Part shown: positions 1-10,043 of the stretch, piece by piece
Position numbering within the stretch: position 1 is the first letter of the stretch
Layout: each line of letters starts with the position of its first letter
Assembly: GCF_018406645.1 (NCBI RefSeq)
Contig: NZ_AP024546.1
Location: 2,666,001 to 2,730,000, forward strand
DNA length: 64,000 nt
Direction: 5' to 3'
DNA from: Lysobacter helvus
GTDB lineage: Bacteria; Pseudomonadota; Gammaproteobacteria; Xanthomonadales; Xanthomonadaceae
Notes under the pieces: generated by a model
Told to the model about the DNA's origin: nothing
The model's input: only the letters and a program-made list of their open reading frames with translations
Databases searched by the model: none
Position numbers and translations under genes: made by a program

Positions 1-1556
1 CGTTGATCGGCTTGTTCATCGCGCGCGGTCTGTGCGGCCTGGCGGGCGATTACACGATGGCGCGCTCCGGCCGCGGCGTGGCGCGCGACTTGCGCCTGCT
101 GCTGATGGGCAAGTATTTCCGTTTGCCGGGCGAACGCTTCGATGCAGAACCCGTCGCGTCGATGCTCACGCGCCTGGGCGGCGACACCGAACAAGTCGCG
201 CAGGCCGCCGTGGATGCGCTGAAGGTGATGATCAGCGCCAGCCTGATGACGGTCGCGATGCTGTGGGCGATGCTCGACACCAGCTGGCGCGTCACGATCG
301 CGCTGTTGCTGCTCGCGCCGGCGCTGGTGTTCGCGATGAACAAGGTCGGCAGTCGCTACCGCAACATCAACCATCGCATCCTCGAGAACGCCGCCGACAT
401 GCTGCAGTCCGCCGACCAGGCGCTGCACGGCCACCAGGAAGTGAAGATCTACGGTGCGCAGGATGCGGAGATCGGCCGCTACGCCGCGCAAACGCAGAAG
501 AACCTGCAGCTCGCGCTGAAGGTGGAGGTCACGCGCGGTTCGATCTCCTTCTTCGTGCAGGTGCTCGGCGCGATGGGCATGGCCCTCCTGCTGTTCCTCG
601 CCGCGCGCGAAGCCGCCGCGGGTCGCCTCACTGCCGGCGATTTCACCGTGCTGATGACGGCGATGGTCGGCATCATCCCGCCGCTGCGCCAGCTGACCAA
701 CGTGCAGGCGATGCTCCAGCGCGGCGTCAATTCGGCCGAGCGCGTGTTCACCGTCATCGACACGCCCGACGAACGCGACACCGGCACCACGCCGCTGCCG
801 CGCGCCAAGGGCCTGCTGGAATTCCGCAACGTCACCGCGCGTTACGCGGGACAAACGCGGCCGGCGATCCAGGACATCAGCTTCACCGCGCGGCCGGGCA
901 CGGTCACCGCGATCGTGGGGCGCTCGGGCAGCGGCAAGACCACGCTGATCAAGCTGATCCCGCGCTTCTACGAACCCGAATCCGGCCAGGTGCTGCTCGA
1001 CGGCCAGCCCATCGATGCGTATCCGCTGGGCGACTTGCGTCGCCAGGTCGCGATGGTCTCGCAGCGCGTGATCCTGTTCGACGCGAGCATCGCCGACAAC
1101 GTGGCCTACGGCGAAATGATGGGCGCCGAACCGGCCAAGCTCGCCAGCGCCGTGCGCGGTGCGAACGCGATGGAATTCGTCGAACGCCTGCCGAGCGGCC
1201 TGGACACGCGCATCGGCGAACACGGCGGGCGCCTGTCGGGCGGACAGCGCCAGCGCCTCGCGATCGCGCGCGCCTTGTTGAAGGACGCCCCGATCCTGAT
1301 CCTCGACGAAGCCACCGCCGCGCTCGACAACGAATCCGAACGCCTCGTGCAGGACGCCCTCGATCATTTGATGCCCGACCGCACCACGCTGGTCATCGCG
1401 CATCGCCTGTCGACGATCGAACACGCCGACCAGGTGCTGGTGCTCGACGAAGGCCGGCTGGTGGAGCAGGGCACGCACGCCGAACTGCTCGCGCGCGGGG
1501 GCGTGTACGCGCACCTGCACCGCATGCAGTTCCGCGACGCACCGGCCGAGGCATGA
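1..1556 (+). CDS. msbA: Lipid A export ATP-binding/permease MsbA (5' truncated by window edge)
   Basis: Half-transporter of the ABC type IV exporter class that flips lipid A-core across the inner membrane using ATP. The first residues lie outside the window; about 517 residues are visible against roughly 580 for the family. The visible N-terminal part carries hydrophobic transmembrane segments. The C-terminal nucleotide-binding domain shows a Walker A (GRSGSGKTT), the signature LSGGQRQR, and Walker B followed by a catalytic Glu ([11 protein letters not shown]), then an H-loop (VIAHRLST). It overlaps lpxK by an ATGA junction, the classical msbA-lpxK pairing, which supports this identity over other ABC exporters. 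Identity confidence is high; only the extreme N-terminus is unseen. Confidence 0.95.
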   Translation, partial: LIGLFIARGLCGLAGDYTMARSGRGVARDLRLLLMGKYFRLPGERFDAEPVASMLTRLGGDTEQVAQAAVDALKVMISASLMTVAMLWAMLDTSWRVTIALLLLAPALVFAMNKVGSRYRNINHRILENAADMLQSADQALHGHQEVKIYGAQDAEIGRYAAQTQKNLQLALKVEVTRGSISFFVQVLGAMGMALLLFLAAREAAAGRLTAGDFTVLMTAMVGIIPPLRQLTNVQAMLQRGVNSAERVFTVIDTPDERDTGTTPLPRAKGLLEFRNVTARYAGQTRPAIQDISFTARPGTVTAIVGRSGSGKTTLIKLIPRFYEPESGQVLLDGQPIDAYPLGDLRRQVAMVSQRVILFDASIADNVAYGEMMGAEPAKLASAVRGANAMEFVERLPSGLDTRIGEHGGRLSGGQRQRLAIARALLKDAPILILDEATAALDNESERLVQDALDHLMPDRTTLVIAHRLSTIEHADQVLVLDEGRLVEQGTHAELLARGGVYAHLHRMQFRDAPAEA

Positions 1557-2569
1557 CCAAGGCGCGCCTGCCGGCCTGGTGGTTCGACAACGCGCCGGTG
1601 CCGTTGATCGCGCGCGCGGTGTCCTCGGTGTACGGCGATGTCACGCGCCTGCGCCGCGGCCTGTATTCACGGCACCTGCTGCGCCAGCATCGCGTGCCGG
1701 TGCCGGTGGTCGTCGTCGGCAACATCGCCGTCGGCGGCACGGGCAAGACGCCGCTCACCATCGCCATCGTCGAACGCCTGCGCGATGCGGGCTGGACGCC
1801 GGGCGTTGCCAGCCGCGGCCACGGACGACGTGAAGAACGCACGCCGCGCTGGGTCGAACGCAACACGTCGCCCGACGAGGGCGGCGACGAACCTGTATTG
1901 ATCGCGATGCGCACGGGCGCGAAGGTCCGCGTCGATCGCGACCGCGTTGCCGCCGCACGCGCGCTCGCGCAGGCGGGCTGCGACATCGTGGTGTGCGACG
2001 ACGGCCTGCAGCATTACCGCCTCGCGCGTGACGTGGAAATCGACGTCGCCGACGGCCGCCGCGGTCGCGGCAACGGCCAGCTGTTGCCGGCCGGCCCGCT
2101 GCGCGAACCGATCGAACGCGCGATGCGCTGCGATTTCCGCGTCGTGAACGTCGGCGCCGGCGGCGACGGCGAAGGCATCGCCGGCTTCGGCGAATGGCCG
2201 ATGCAACTGGTGCCGGGCGATGCGCATCCGCTGGTCGGCGGCCGGCCGCGTCCGCTTGCGTCGTTCGCCGGCCAGCGCGTGCACGCCGTCGCCGGCATCG
2301 GCAATCCCGATCGCTTCTTCGCGATGCTGCGCGACCGCGGCATCGCGGTGGTGCCGCATGCGTTCTCCGATCACCACGTGTACGTTGCGGCCGATTTCGA
2401 ATTCGGCAGCAAGCTCCCGGTGCTGATGACCGAGAAGGACGCCGTGAAGTGCCGCGCGCTGGCCGACGCGGACTTCCATTCCGTCCCGGTGCGTGCCGAA
2501 TTGCCCGAAGCCTTCTGGATCGCCTTGCTCGATCGCCTCCCGCCGCGCACGCAGGACACGACCGCATGA
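1553..2569 (+). CDS. lpxK: Tetraacyldisaccharide 4'-kinase LpxK
   Basis: Phosphorylates the 4' position of the tetraacyl disaccharide 1-phosphate to give lipid IVA at the inner membrane. About 338 residues, the usual family length. An N-terminal membrane-associated segment precedes the P-loop at residues 56-67 ([12 protein letters not shown]). A downstream DDGLQH motif and the late TEKDAVK motif are typical of LpxK. The ATG is taken at 1553 because it overlaps the msbA stop as ATGA; the frame is open much further upstream, but that part is antisense-like shadow. It in turn overlaps kdsB, so msbA, lpxK and kdsB look translationally coupled. Confidence 0.96.
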   Translation: MTKARLPAWWFDNAPVPLIARAVSSVYGDVTRLRRGLYSRHLLRQHRVPVPVVVVGNIAVGGTGKTPLTIAIVERLRDAGWTPGVASRGHGRREERTPRWVERNTSPDEGGDEPVLIAMRTGAKVRVDRDRVAAARALAQAGCDIVVCDDGLQHYRLARDVEIDVADGRRGRGNGQLLPAGPLREPIERAMRCDFRVVNVGAGGDGEGIAGFGEWPMQLVPGDAHPLVGGRPRPLASFAGQRVHAVAGIGNPDRFFAMLRDRGIAVVPHAFSDHHVYVAADFEFGSKLPVLMTEKDAVKCRALADADFHSVPVRAELPEAFWIALLDRLPPRTQDTTA

Positions 2570-3339
2570 CCGACACGCCCGATTTCGTCGTCGCGATCCC
2601 CGCGCGGTACGCGGCCACGCGCCTGCCCGGCAAACCGCTGCGGCTGATCGGCCGCGAGCCGCTGGTGCTGCATGTCGCGCGCCGCGCGCTGGCCGCCGGC
2701 GCACACGATGTGTGGGTGGCCGCGGACGACCAGCGCATCGCCGACGCGCTCGAAGGCAGCGGCGTGCGCATCGCGATGACGTCGCCGGACCATGTCTCGG
2801 GTACCGACCGCCTCGCCGAATGCGCACGCATCGCGTGCTGGTCGGACGACACGATCGTGGTGAACCTGCAGGGCGACGAACCTTTCGCCCCCGCATCGGG
2901 GCTGCGCGCGGCCGCGTCCGTGCTGGCGAGCTCCGGCGCGGAGATGGCGACCCTCGCCACGCCGATCGACGACGTCGCCACGCTGCTCGATCCGAACGCC
3001 GTGAAACTGGTGCGCGCCGCGAACGGCGACGCGCTCTATTTCAGTCGCGCGCCGATCCCGTGGCCGCGCGATGCATTCGCGACGTCACGCGACACGATGC
3101 CCGCGGGCGGCCCTTGGCTGCGCCACATCGGCCTGTACGCGTACCGCGCCGGCTTCCTGCAAACCTTCACGGCGTTGCCGCCCGGTCGCCTGGAACGCAT
3201 CGAATCGCTGGAACAACTGCGCGTGCTCGAAGCCGGCCATCGCATCGCGGTCGCGTTGTCGCCGGAACCCTTCCCGCCGGGCGTCGACACGCCCGAGGAC
3301 CTCGCGCGCGCCGAAGCGCGATGGGCATCGCAACGTTGA
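2566..3339 (+). CDS. kdsB: 3-deoxy-manno-octulosonate cytidylyltransferase KdsB
   Basis: Activates Kdo with CTP to form CMP-Kdo in the cytoplasm, the donor for lipid A glycosylation. 257 residues, normal length. The N-terminal nucleotide-binding signature [16 protein letters not shown] (from about residue 9) and the later NLQGDEPF motif are diagnostic of the CMP-Kdo synthetase family. The start at 2566 overlaps the lpxK stop (ATGA). It is the third gene of a coupled lipid A / Kdo unit. A palindromic GC-rich stretch (3345-3356) lies just after the stop and may end the transcript, but it has no T run. Confidence 0.96.
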   Translation: MTDTPDFVVAIPARYAATRLPGKPLRLIGREPLVLHVARRALAAGAHDVWVAADDQRIADALEGSGVRIAMTSPDHVSGTDRLAECARIACWSDDTIVVNLQGDEPFAPASGLRAAASVLASSGAEMATLATPIDDVATLLDPNAVKLVRAANGDALYFSRAPIPWPRDAFATSRDTMPAGGPWLRHIGLYAYRAGFLQTFTALPPGRLERIESLEQLRVLEAGHRIAVALSPEPFPPGVDTPEDLARAEARWASQR

Positions 3340-3435
3340 TGCCTGCCCGGCCGGGCAATGGGCCCATGCTGCATCGCAAGCAGGCCTAGAATCGACGCGC
3401 GACGCGACGTTCGGGATCCAGGGGGAGTGGTGGCA

Positions 3436-4845
3436 ATGGGGTTGGCGCAGGTTCCGGGGTTTCCTTCGACATTGCAGTGGCTCAACGCCGGCGTGGCACC
3501 GCCCGGCGCGATGCCGGGCTGGCTGACGGCGATCGCCTTCGCCAACCTGGGCTCGGCCTGGTCGCTGCAGGCCCTGCAGGCGTTGCAGACGCTGCGCGCG
3601 CGCTACCCCAATCGCCTTCGCGCCCTCGTGCTGCACGTCCCGCGCTTCGACCACGAGCGTGATGCGCGGCGCGCGATGAAACGCGCGCATCGCGAGGGCA
3701 TCACGCTGCCGCTGGCGCTCGACGCCGACTGGGTGGCCTGGCAGCAGTTCGGCGTGCGCGTGTGGCCAACCGTGTTCCTGGTGGACGGCATGGGCCAGGT
3801 GCAGGCGCGCATCGAAGGGGAAGGCGTGCTTGCCGACCTCGAACGTCGCCTGCAGGCGATGGAGTCCGATGCGCCCGGCGACGATCCCACGCTGCAACGC
3901 CGCGTGCGCGAACCCGATCTGCCGCTGCGCTTCCCGATGGGCCTGGCGGTCAACGCGCAATACCTCTACGTCGCCGACAGCGGCCACCACCGCATCCTCG
4001 AATGCAGCCACGCCGGGCGCGTGCTGCGGCAGTTCGGCAGCGGCGACCCGGGCCTGATCGATGGCGATGCGGGGCATGCGTCGTTCCAGTCGCCGCATGG
4101 CCTCACGCTGATGCGCGACACGCTGTACGTCGCCGACTGCGGCAACCACGCGGTGCGCCGGATCAACCTGCGCACGGGCGACATCGACACGCTGTGCGGC
4201 AACGGCCGCCGCGGCGCGCCGAAGGAAGGCCCGGTGCGCGCGTCGCAGGACGTGATGCTGGATTCGCCGCGCGCCGTCGCCGCGGTCAACGATCAATTGC
4301 ATATCGCCCTCGCCGGCGACAACCAGGTGTGGAGCTACGACCTCGGCAAGGCGACGCTCACGTTGCGCGCGGGCTCCGGCGCGCTGGACGTGAAGGACGG
4401 GCGCGGCGCGTCCGCCGCGTTCGCGCAGCCGGTCGCGCTGGCCGCGGTGCAGCAGACGGTGTACGTGTGCGATGCCGCGGGTTCGGCGATCCGTTCGCTG
4501 CAACTGCGCGACAACGCGGTGCAGACGGTGGTCGGGCAGGGCGCGTGGGCGTTCGGCCAGGCCGACGGGCCGCGCACGATCGCGCAGTTGCAGGAACCGC
4601 AGGCGATCGCGCTGGATCCGGATTCGCCGACCCTGTGGATCGCCGACGCGGGCAACGATCGCCTGCGCAGCCTGCGCCTGGGCGGCGGCGACCTCACCTC
4701 GCACCCGCTCGCGCAGCCGCTGCACGGGCCGGCCGGGATGGCGGTGGGGGCGGGCGCGGTGTGGATCGCGGACACGGACGCGCACGCGGTGCTGCGCGTG
4801 GAGCCGAAGACCGGGGCCGTGCAGCACCTGCCGATCGGCGAATGA
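3436..4845 (+). CDS. Thioredoxin-fold / NHL-repeat beta-propeller protein (NHLRC2-like), redox cysteines missing
   Basis: About 469 residues. Residues ~1-150 resemble a thioredoxin-like domain: a beta strand, the cis-Pro region VWPTVFLVD, and a closing helix. The position where NHLRC2-type proteins have the CxxC motif reads FANLGSAWS, so no redox pair is visible. Residues ~155-469 form an NHL-type propeller with repeated blades of the form LYVADSGHHRI, LYVADCGNHAVRRI and LWIADAGNDRLRSL. The ATG at 3436 is preceded by a GGGGGAG ribosome site; a GTG at 3427 lies too close to that site. No signal peptide is obvious. Function is unknown; a binding or scaffold role is an inference from the propeller. 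Confidence 0.8.
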   Translation: MGLAQVPGFPSTLQWLNAGVAPPGAMPGWLTAIAFANLGSAWSLQALQALQTLRARYPNRLRALVLHVPRFDHERDARRAMKRAHREGITLPLALDADWVAWQQFGVRVWPTVFLVDGMGQVQARIEGEGVLADLERRLQAMESDAPGDDPTLQRRVREPDLPLRFPMGLAVNAQYLYVADSGHHRILECSHAGRVLRQFGSGDPGLIDGDAGHASFQSPHGLTLMRDTLYVADCGNHAVRRINLRTGDIDTLCGNGRRGAPKEGPVRASQDVMLDSPRAVAAVNDQLHIALAGDNQVWSYDLGKATLTLRAGSGALDVKDGRGASAAFAQPVALAAVQQTVYVCDAAGSAIRSLQLRDNAVQTVVGQGAWAFGQADGPRTIAQLQEPQAIALDPDSPTLWIADAGNDRLRSLRLGGGDLTSHPLAQPLHGPAGMAVGAGAVWIADTDAHAVLRVEPKTGAVQHLPIGE

Positions 4846-4888
4846 GGCGTCAGAACCCGCCTCATCGCCGATCCCCGATAATCCCTGC

Positions 4889-6769
4889 ATGACGCAAGAC
4901 CCCACCCCGCCGCCCTTCGACGGCAAGGCCTTCGCCCGCGGCCTCGGTTCGCAGCCGGGCGTGTACCGCATGTACGGCAAGGACGACGCGATCCTGTACG
5001 TCGGCAAGGCGCGCGTGCTGAAGAACCGCGTCGGCAGCTATTTCAACGCCACGCCCAAGACCACGCGCACGATGGCCATGCTCGCGCAGGTCCAGCGCAT
5101 GGAAGTGACGGTGACGCGCACCGACGCGGAGGCGTTGCTGCTCGAGAACCAGCTGATCAAGTCGCTGCATCCGCGCTACAACGTGCTGCTGCGCGACGAC
5201 AAGAGTTATCCGTACGTGCTGCTGACGCAGGAAGCCTGGCCGCGCCTGGCGTTCCATCGCGGGCCGAAGTCGATCCCCGGGAAATACTTCGGGCCGTATC
5301 CCAGCGCGGCGGCGGTGCGCGAAACGCTGAACTCGATGCACAAGCTGTTCAAGCTGCGCAGCTGCGAGGACAGCGTGTTCCGCAACCGGTCGCGGCCGTG
5401 CCTGCAGTACCAGATCGGACGGTGCAGCGCGCCGTGCGTGGGATTGGTGCAGGCGCGCGAATACGCCGATGCGATGCGGCGTGCGTCGTTGTTCCTCGAC
5501 GGGCGCAGCGAGGAGCTCGGCAACGAACTCACCACGTCGATGGAAGCGGCCAGCACGCGCCTGGATTTCGAGGAAGCCGCGCGCCTGCGCGACCTCATCA
5601 CGACGATCCGCAAGTTGCAGGCGCGCCAGTACGTCGACGGCCAGGCCGCGGACCTCGATGTGTTGTCGGTCGCGATGCAGGGCGCGTCGGCCTGCGTGCT
5701 GCTGCTCGCCTTCCGCGACGGGCGCAACCTGGGCACGCGCGCGTTCTTCCCGAAGAGCAACGGCGCACCGCCCGATGAAGTGCTGGCCGCGTTCGTGTCG
5801 CAGTACTACGCCGAGCAAACGCCGCCGAAGGAAATCGTGCTCGACCGCGACGTGCCGGATCGCGAACTCATCGAAGTCGCGCTGTCGGAAGCCAGCGGCC
5901 GCAAGATCCAGCTCAAGTGCAACGTGCGCGGCGATCGTGCGGGCTACGTCGACCTCGTGCGCCGCAACGCCGAACTCACCCTCGCCACGGAACTGGCCAC
6001 CCACGCCGCCCAGAGCGCGCGCGCCGAGGCCCTGCGCGATCTGTTCGGCCTGACGGAGGTGCCCAAGCGGATCGAATGCTTCGACATCAGCCACACGATG
6101 GGCGAGGCCACGGTCGCTTCGTGCGTCGTGTTCGATTCGAATGGGCCCGTGCGCAGCCAGTACCGCCGCTACAACATCGCGGGCATCGAACCGGGCGACG
6201 ACTACGCAGCGATGCACCAGGCCCTCGAGCGCCGCTTCAAGCGCGCGATCGAAGAGGGCGGGGTGATGCCCGACGTGCTGCTGATCGACGGCGGCAAGGG
6301 CCAGCTCGCGCAGGCCAACGCGGTCCTGGGCGAACTCGGGGTCGGGGGCATCGTGGTGGTCGGCGTGGCCAAGGGCGTGGAGCGCCGCGCGGGCCACGAG
6401 ACGCTGCTGATGCCCGACGGCCGCGAACTGCGCCCGGGCCCGGAATCCCCCGCGCTGCAACTCGTGCAGCAGGTGCGCGACGAAGCCCACCGGTTCGCGA
6501 TCACCGGCCACCGTGGCCGCCGCCAGAAGGCGCGCGCCAGCAGCCGGTTGGAAGACATCCCCGGGATCGGTCCGCGCCGCAGGCAGAGCCTGCTGAAGCA
6601 TTTCGGGGGATTGGCGGGCCTGAAACAGGCCGGGGCCGAGGAGATCGCGCGCGTGGAAGGCATCAATGCCGCGCTGGCCGAGCGAATCTATGCGACGCTG
6701 CACGGGCTGCCGATGCCCGCGACGGGGCCGGCGGCCACGGGGAACGACGAGGCAGGACGCAACGCATGA
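4889..6769 (+). CDS. uvrC: Excinuclease ABC subunit C
   Basis: Makes the dual incisions around DNA lesions in nucleotide excision repair after UvrAB loading. 626 residues, normal length. An N-terminal GIY-YIG nuclease domain (PGVYRMY to YVGKARVLKNR, residues ~20-100) is followed by a UVR domain around residues 205-240, the RNase H-like C-terminal endonuclease (ECFDISHTMGEATVAS; VLLIDGGKGQL) and tandem helix-hairpin-helix motifs near the end (DIPGIGPRRRQSLL). It overlaps pgsA by ATGA, the same uvrC-pgsA order seen in many gammaproteobacteria. Confidence 0.97.
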   Translation: MTQDPTPPPFDGKAFARGLGSQPGVYRMYGKDDAILYVGKARVLKNRVGSYFNATPKTTRTMAMLAQVQRMEVTVTRTDAEALLLENQLIKSLHPRYNVLLRDDKSYPYVLLTQEAWPRLAFHRGPKSIPGKYFGPYPSAAAVRETLNSMHKLFKLRSCEDSVFRNRSRPCLQYQIGRCSAPCVGLVQAREYADAMRRASLFLDGRSEELGNELTTSMEAASTRLDFEEAARLRDLITTIRKLQARQYVDGQAADLDVLSVAMQGASACVLLLAFRDGRNLGTRAFFPKSNGAPPDEVLAAFVSQYYAEQTPPKEIVLDRDVPDRELIEVALSEASGRKIQLKCNVRGDRAGYVDLVRRNAELTLATELATHAAQSARAEALRDLFGLTEVPKRIECFDISHTMGEATVASCVVFDSNGPVRSQYRRYNIAGIEPGDDYAAMHQALERRFKRAIEEGGVMPDVLLIDGGKGQLAQANAVLGELGVGGIVVVGVAKGVERRAGHETLLMPDGRELRPGPESPALQLVQQVRDEAHRFAITGHRGRRQKARASSRLEDIPGIGPRRRQSLLKHFGGLAGLKQAGAEEIARVEGINAALAERIYATLHGLPMPATGPAATGNDEAGRNA

Positions 6770-7350
6770 AGATGACGGTACCGACCATGCTGACCCTGGC
6801 GCGGATCGCGATGATCCCGATCCTGGTGGTCGTGTTCTACCTCCCTTACAAATGGACCAACTTCGCCGCGGCGTTCGTGTTCGCCTTCGCCTCCATCACG
6901 GATTGGCTGGATGGCTGGATCGCGCGGCGCTACCACCAGTACTCGGCGTTCGGCGCGTTCCTGGATCCGGTGGCCGACAAGCTGATGGTGGCCACGGCCC
7001 TGTTCCTCATCGTGCAGAGCCATCCCACGCGCTGGATGGCGCTGTGGGCCGCGGTGATCGTGGGCCGCGAAATCGCGGTCTCCGCGCTGCGCGAATGGAT
7101 GGCGGAGCTGGGCCAGCGCGCGAAAGTGGCCGTGGCCTCGGTGGGCAAGATCAAGACGATCGTGCAGATGGTCGCGGTGACGCTGCTTTTGTACCAAGCC
7201 TCATTCTTCGGCATTCCCGTGTTCACGATCGGGGAATGGATGCTCGCGGTCGCGGCCCTGCTCACGTTGTGGTCCGGCTACGAATACCTGCGAGCGGCCT
7301 GGCCCTCGTTGCGTGCGCAGGCCGTGCAGCCGGGTGTTGACAGCCCATGA
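6766..7350 (+). CDS. pgsA: CDP-diacylglycerol--glycerol-3-phosphate 3-phosphatidyltransferase
   Basis: Integral membrane enzyme that makes phosphatidylglycerol phosphate from CDP-diacylglycerol, the committed step to phosphatidylglycerol and cardiolipin. 194 residues with several hydrophobic helices. The CDP-alcohol phosphotransferase motif D-x2-D-G-x2-A-R-x8-G-x3-D-x3-D is present (TDWLDGWIARR then FGAFLDPVADK). The N-terminus VPTMLTLARI is typical of PgsA. The start overlaps the uvrC stop by ATGA, implying coupling. Confidence 0.96.
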   Translation: MKMTVPTMLTLARIAMIPILVVVFYLPYKWTNFAAAFVFAFASITDWLDGWIARRYHQYSAFGAFLDPVADKLMVATALFLIVQSHPTRWMALWAAVIVGREIAVSALREWMAELGQRAKVAVASVGKIKTIVQMVAVTLLLYQASFFGIPVFTIGEWMLAVAALLTLWSGYEYLRAAWPSLRAQAVQPGVDSP

Positions 7351-7376
7351 TTCGTCATTAGAATGTCGGGCTCACC

Positions 7377-7452
<76 letters not shown>

Positions 7453-7476
7453 GATTGTGGACCTCGAGTCCATTTG

Positions 7477-7508
7477 ACGAAGCCCCGTTCGCGGGGCTTC
7501 GTTGTTTT
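7477..7508 (+). terminator. Intrinsic terminator after tRNA-Gly
   Basis: Perfect 11-bp stem 7477-7487 / 7492-7502 with a TTCG loop, followed by a T-rich tail (GTTTT). Confidence 0.85.
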
Positions 7509-7545
7509 CGCGGGATGTGTAGAATCCCGCAGCGATACGTCATCC

Positions 7546-7619
7546 GGCCGGGTGGCAGAGTGGTTATGCAGCGGACTGCAAATCCGCGTACGCCGGTTCA
7601 ATTCCGACCTCGGCCTCCA
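7546..7619 (+). tRNA. tRNA-Cys (anticodon GCA)
   Basis: 74 nt cloverleaf with an encoded CCA end. Acceptor GGCCGGG pairs with CTCGGCC (one G-U). The anticodon loop reads CTGCAAA within GCGGACTGCAAATCCGC, and the T loop contains GGTTCAATTCC. Confidence 0.96.
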
Positions 7620-7631
7620 GATTCGAATGTG

Positions 7632-7668
7632 CGCCCCGTTTGAAGCATCCCTTCATGCGGGGCGTTTT
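7632..7668. terminator. Terminator after tRNA-Cys, shared with the convergent gene
   Basis: Stem CGCCCCG (7632-7638) with CGGGGCG (7658-7664), an inner GAAG/CTTC helix, then TTTT. It abuts the stop codon of the convergent minus-strand gene ending at 7668, so it may end transcription from both sides. Confidence 0.75.
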
Positions 7669-8231
7669 CATTCGTACGCGCGATCGCCTTCAGGCACGAA
7701 TCGCGCGTGTCGCACGAGTTCGGTGTACGTCACCGCGGCGTCCTTCGGATTCCCGGTGCGGTAGAAGTTGATCGCGTAGAGCTCGCCGGGCAGCGCCACC
7801 GCGAATTCGACGACGAAGTCGTCGTCCCCGAGGTCTTCGATGCGCATCGTCGCCGGCTCGCCGCCGGGCATCGCGAAGGGCGTGTACGGGACGACGTCCT
7901 TGATCCCGGGCCATTCCGGATCGGGCCGCGACAGGTTGTCGATGTAGCGCTTCAGGTGCGCCGCGGGCGTCGCGTTGCGAAGTGCGAGCGGCGCTCCGAA
8001 CAACGTGATGCGGACGTCCTCGTTGCCGTCGCGCGAATGCCCGATCGGGCCATCGTCCCGCGCCTCGATCGTCCATCCGGCGGGGAGCGCCAGGCGCAGG
8101 CGTCCCCAGACGATTTCCGCGGGCGCGGCGGTGGACGCCGCGTGGGATGTGCGTGCGCTGGAGACGATCGCATCGGCAGGACCCACCAAACCGACGACAA
8201 GGGCCAACGACAGCAGCGTGCGAACCTGCAT
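7668..8231 (-). CDS. Secreted protein of unknown function
   Basis: 187 residues. The start at 8231 has a good ribosome site (AGGGGAATCACC before ATG); an upstream in-frame start adds nine residues without a better site. A signal peptide is clear: MQVRTLLSLALVVGLVG followed by a small-residue cleavage region. The mature part begins around EIVWGRLRLALPAGW, has mixed beta character and contains no motif I can assign to a catalytic family. It is transcribed divergently from the M14-type peptidase gene and ends at the tRNA-Cys terminator. Confidence 0.8.
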   Translation of the reverse strand: MQVRTLLSLALVVGLVGPADAIVSSARTSHAASTAAPAEIVWGRLRLALPAGWTIEARDDGPIGHSRDGNEDVRITLFGAPLALRNATPAAHLKRYIDNLSRPDPEWPGIKDVVPYTPFAMPGGEPATMRIEDLGDDDFVVEFAVALPGELYAINFYRTGNPKDAAVTYTELVRHARFVPEGDRAYE

Positions 8232-8375
8232 GGTGATTCCCCTGGATGTTCGTGCCATCGGGAACAGCGTCGGCGGTCACTTCAACACAGAATGGCGCCT
8301 TCCGCCCGGGCGTTCCGGTGCCCGTGGCGCCAGTGCTAAATTCGCCAGCTCCCCCGCGTCGACGCACGAGTTCCC

Positions 8376-9296
8376 ATGACGACCTCGACCCCGTACCCCA
8401 TCGGCACGCCCCTCCAGCCCTGGGGCGATGCCGAAAAGCAGCAGTGGCGTGCGCGCCAGGTGCGCCACCGCAGCCACGCCGACGATGTCGTGGCCGTCGT
8501 CGATCGCCTGCGTTCGCGCTTCGACGTGACGGAATACGGCCGCCTCGATTACGACGGCGAAACGTTTCCGCTGCTCGCGATCCAGTCGCGCCACTGGGAC
8601 GACACGCTGCCGACGATCCTGGTCACCGGCGGCGTCCACGGCTACGAGACCAGCGGCGTGCATGGCGCGCTGCAGTTCGTCGACCAGCACGCGGAGGCGT
8701 ACGCGGGCCGCATCAACCTGCTGGTCGTGCCGTGCGTCAGTCCGTGGGCCTACGAGCGCATCCATCGCTGGAATCCGTTGGCGATCGATCCCAATCGTTC
8801 GTTCCGCGACGGCAGCCCGGCGGAGGAATCCGCAGCGCTCGTGCGCCTGTTCGCACCGTTCCGCGATCGGGCCCTGGTGCACATCGACCTGCACGAAACC
8901 ACCGACACCGACGAAACCGAATTCCGCCCCGCGCTCGCCGCACGCGACGGCAAGCCGTCCACGCCCGAAGGCATCCCCGATGGCTTCTACCTCGTCGGCG
9001 ACACCGAGGATCCGCAGCCGGACTTCCAGCAGGCGATCATCGCGGCGGTGGAGCAGGTGACCCACATCGCGCCGCCGGACGCGAAGCACGAAATCATCGG
9101 CTCGCCGGTGGTCGCGCACGGCGTCATCAACTATCCGGTGAAGGCGCTCGGCCTGTGCGCGGGCATCACCAACGCGCGCTACCGCACCACGACCGAGGTC
9201 TATCCCGACAGCCCGCGCGCCACGCCCGAGCAGTGCAACGCCGCGCAGGTGGCGGCGTTGCGGGCGGCGATCGATTACGCGCTGGCGCATCCGTAG
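8376..9296 (+). CDS. M14-family zinc metallocarboxypeptidase / succinylglutamate desuccinylase-like protein
   Basis: 306 residues, no signal peptide, so probably cytoplasmic. The first zinc-binding element is TGGVHGYETSG (H-x2-E), then a substrate-binding DPNRSF motif, and a later VHIDLHET that supplies the third zinc histidine. These fit the M14 fold shared by carboxypeptidases and AstE/aspartoacylase-type amidohydrolases; substrate cannot be read from sequence. The next gene starts 12 nt downstream, so they probably share a transcript. Confidence 0.85.
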   Translation: MTTSTPYPIGTPLQPWGDAEKQQWRARQVRHRSHADDVVAVVDRLRSRFDVTEYGRLDYDGETFPLLAIQSRHWDDTLPTILVTGGVHGYETSGVHGALQFVDQHAEAYAGRINLLVVPCVSPWAYERIHRWNPLAIDPNRSFRDGSPAEESAALVRLFAPFRDRALVHIDLHETTDTDETEFRPALAARDGKPSTPEGIPDGFYLVGDTEDPQPDFQQAIIAAVEQVTHIAPPDAKHEIIGSPVVAHGVINYPVKALGLCAGITNARYRTTTEVYPDSPRATPEQCNAAQVAALRAAIDYALAHP

Positions 9297-9308
9297 GCCA
9301 CGCGCGCG

Positions 9309-10043
9309 ATGGCTGACGCTGCGATCCCCGCGCTCGACGACTGCAGCCCGCGCAACCCGCTGTACATCGCCCATCGCGGTGCAGCGGCGCTGTCCCCGGA
9401 GAACACACTCGAGGCGTATCGCGCGGCGTATGCCACCGGGCTGCGCGTGATCGAGCAGGATGTGGTCGTGCTCGCCGACGGCGCCCTCGCGGTGATGCAC
9501 GACGACACGGTGGACCGCACGACGGATGGCTCCGGCCTGGCGCAGACGTTCGACACCGCGCGCTTCCGTGCGTTGCGGATCGATGCGCGCCGCTACGCGG
9601 GCTTTCCCGCTTTCGTGTCGCCGCCGTTGTTCGCGGACGTGCTGTCGGAGTTCAAGGGCCGCGTGCTGTTCGTGCCCGAAGCCAAGGCGCGGGGGTGTGG
9701 CGCGGCGTTGGCGAATGCATTGTCGTCGGCCGGCATCGAGCAGCAGCACGCGCTCGTGCAGGCCTTCGCGCTTGCGGACCTCGCCCCCGCGATCGCGGCG
9801 GGCTATCCCGCGATGTTCCTCACCGCGCGCCGCGATGCGATCGCCGAGGCGCGCGCGATGGGCGTGACGTGGGTGGGGCTGGACCGCAAGGCGCCCGACG
9901 CGGTGTACGCGGCGTGGCGCGACGCGGGCTTCCGGATGATCGCGTGGACCGTCAACGATCGCGCCGAACGCGATCGGTTGCTCGCGCTCGGCGTGTCGGG
10001 CTTCTTCTCCGACGACCCGCTGTCGCTCACTCGCGGGGCTTGA
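9309..10043 (+). CDS. Glycerophosphodiester phosphodiesterase (UgpQ/GDPD family)
   Basis: 244 residues, no signal peptide, so a cytosolic UgpQ-like enzyme that cleaves glycerophosphodiesters to glycerol-3-phosphate and an alcohol. GDPD signatures: IAHRGAAALSPENT (catalytic His plus the ENT motif), EQDVVVLADGALAVMHDDTVDRTT (metal Glu/Asp and second His), a lysine strand PEAKARG, and a C-terminal AWTVND. Its last 17 bases overlap the convergent terC gene. Confidence 0.93.
   Translation: MADAAIPALDDCSPRNPLYIAHRGAAALSPENTLEAYRAAYATGLRVIEQDVVVLADGALAVMHDDTVDRTTDGSGLAQTFDTARFRALRIDARRYAGFPAFVSPPLFADVLSEFKGRVLFVPEAKARGCGAALANALSSAGIEQQHALVQAFALADLAPAIAAGYPAMFLTARRDAIAEARAMGVTWVGLDRKAPDAVYAAWRDAGFRMIAWTVNDRAERDRLLALGVSGFFSDDPLSLTRGA

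Noticed and set aside
3085-5007. A 640-residue minus-strand frame opposite the kdsB-NHL-uvrC region
   Set aside because: It is antisense to well-supported genes, is Arg/His/Ala-rich in the way of a GC shadow, and has no domain pattern.
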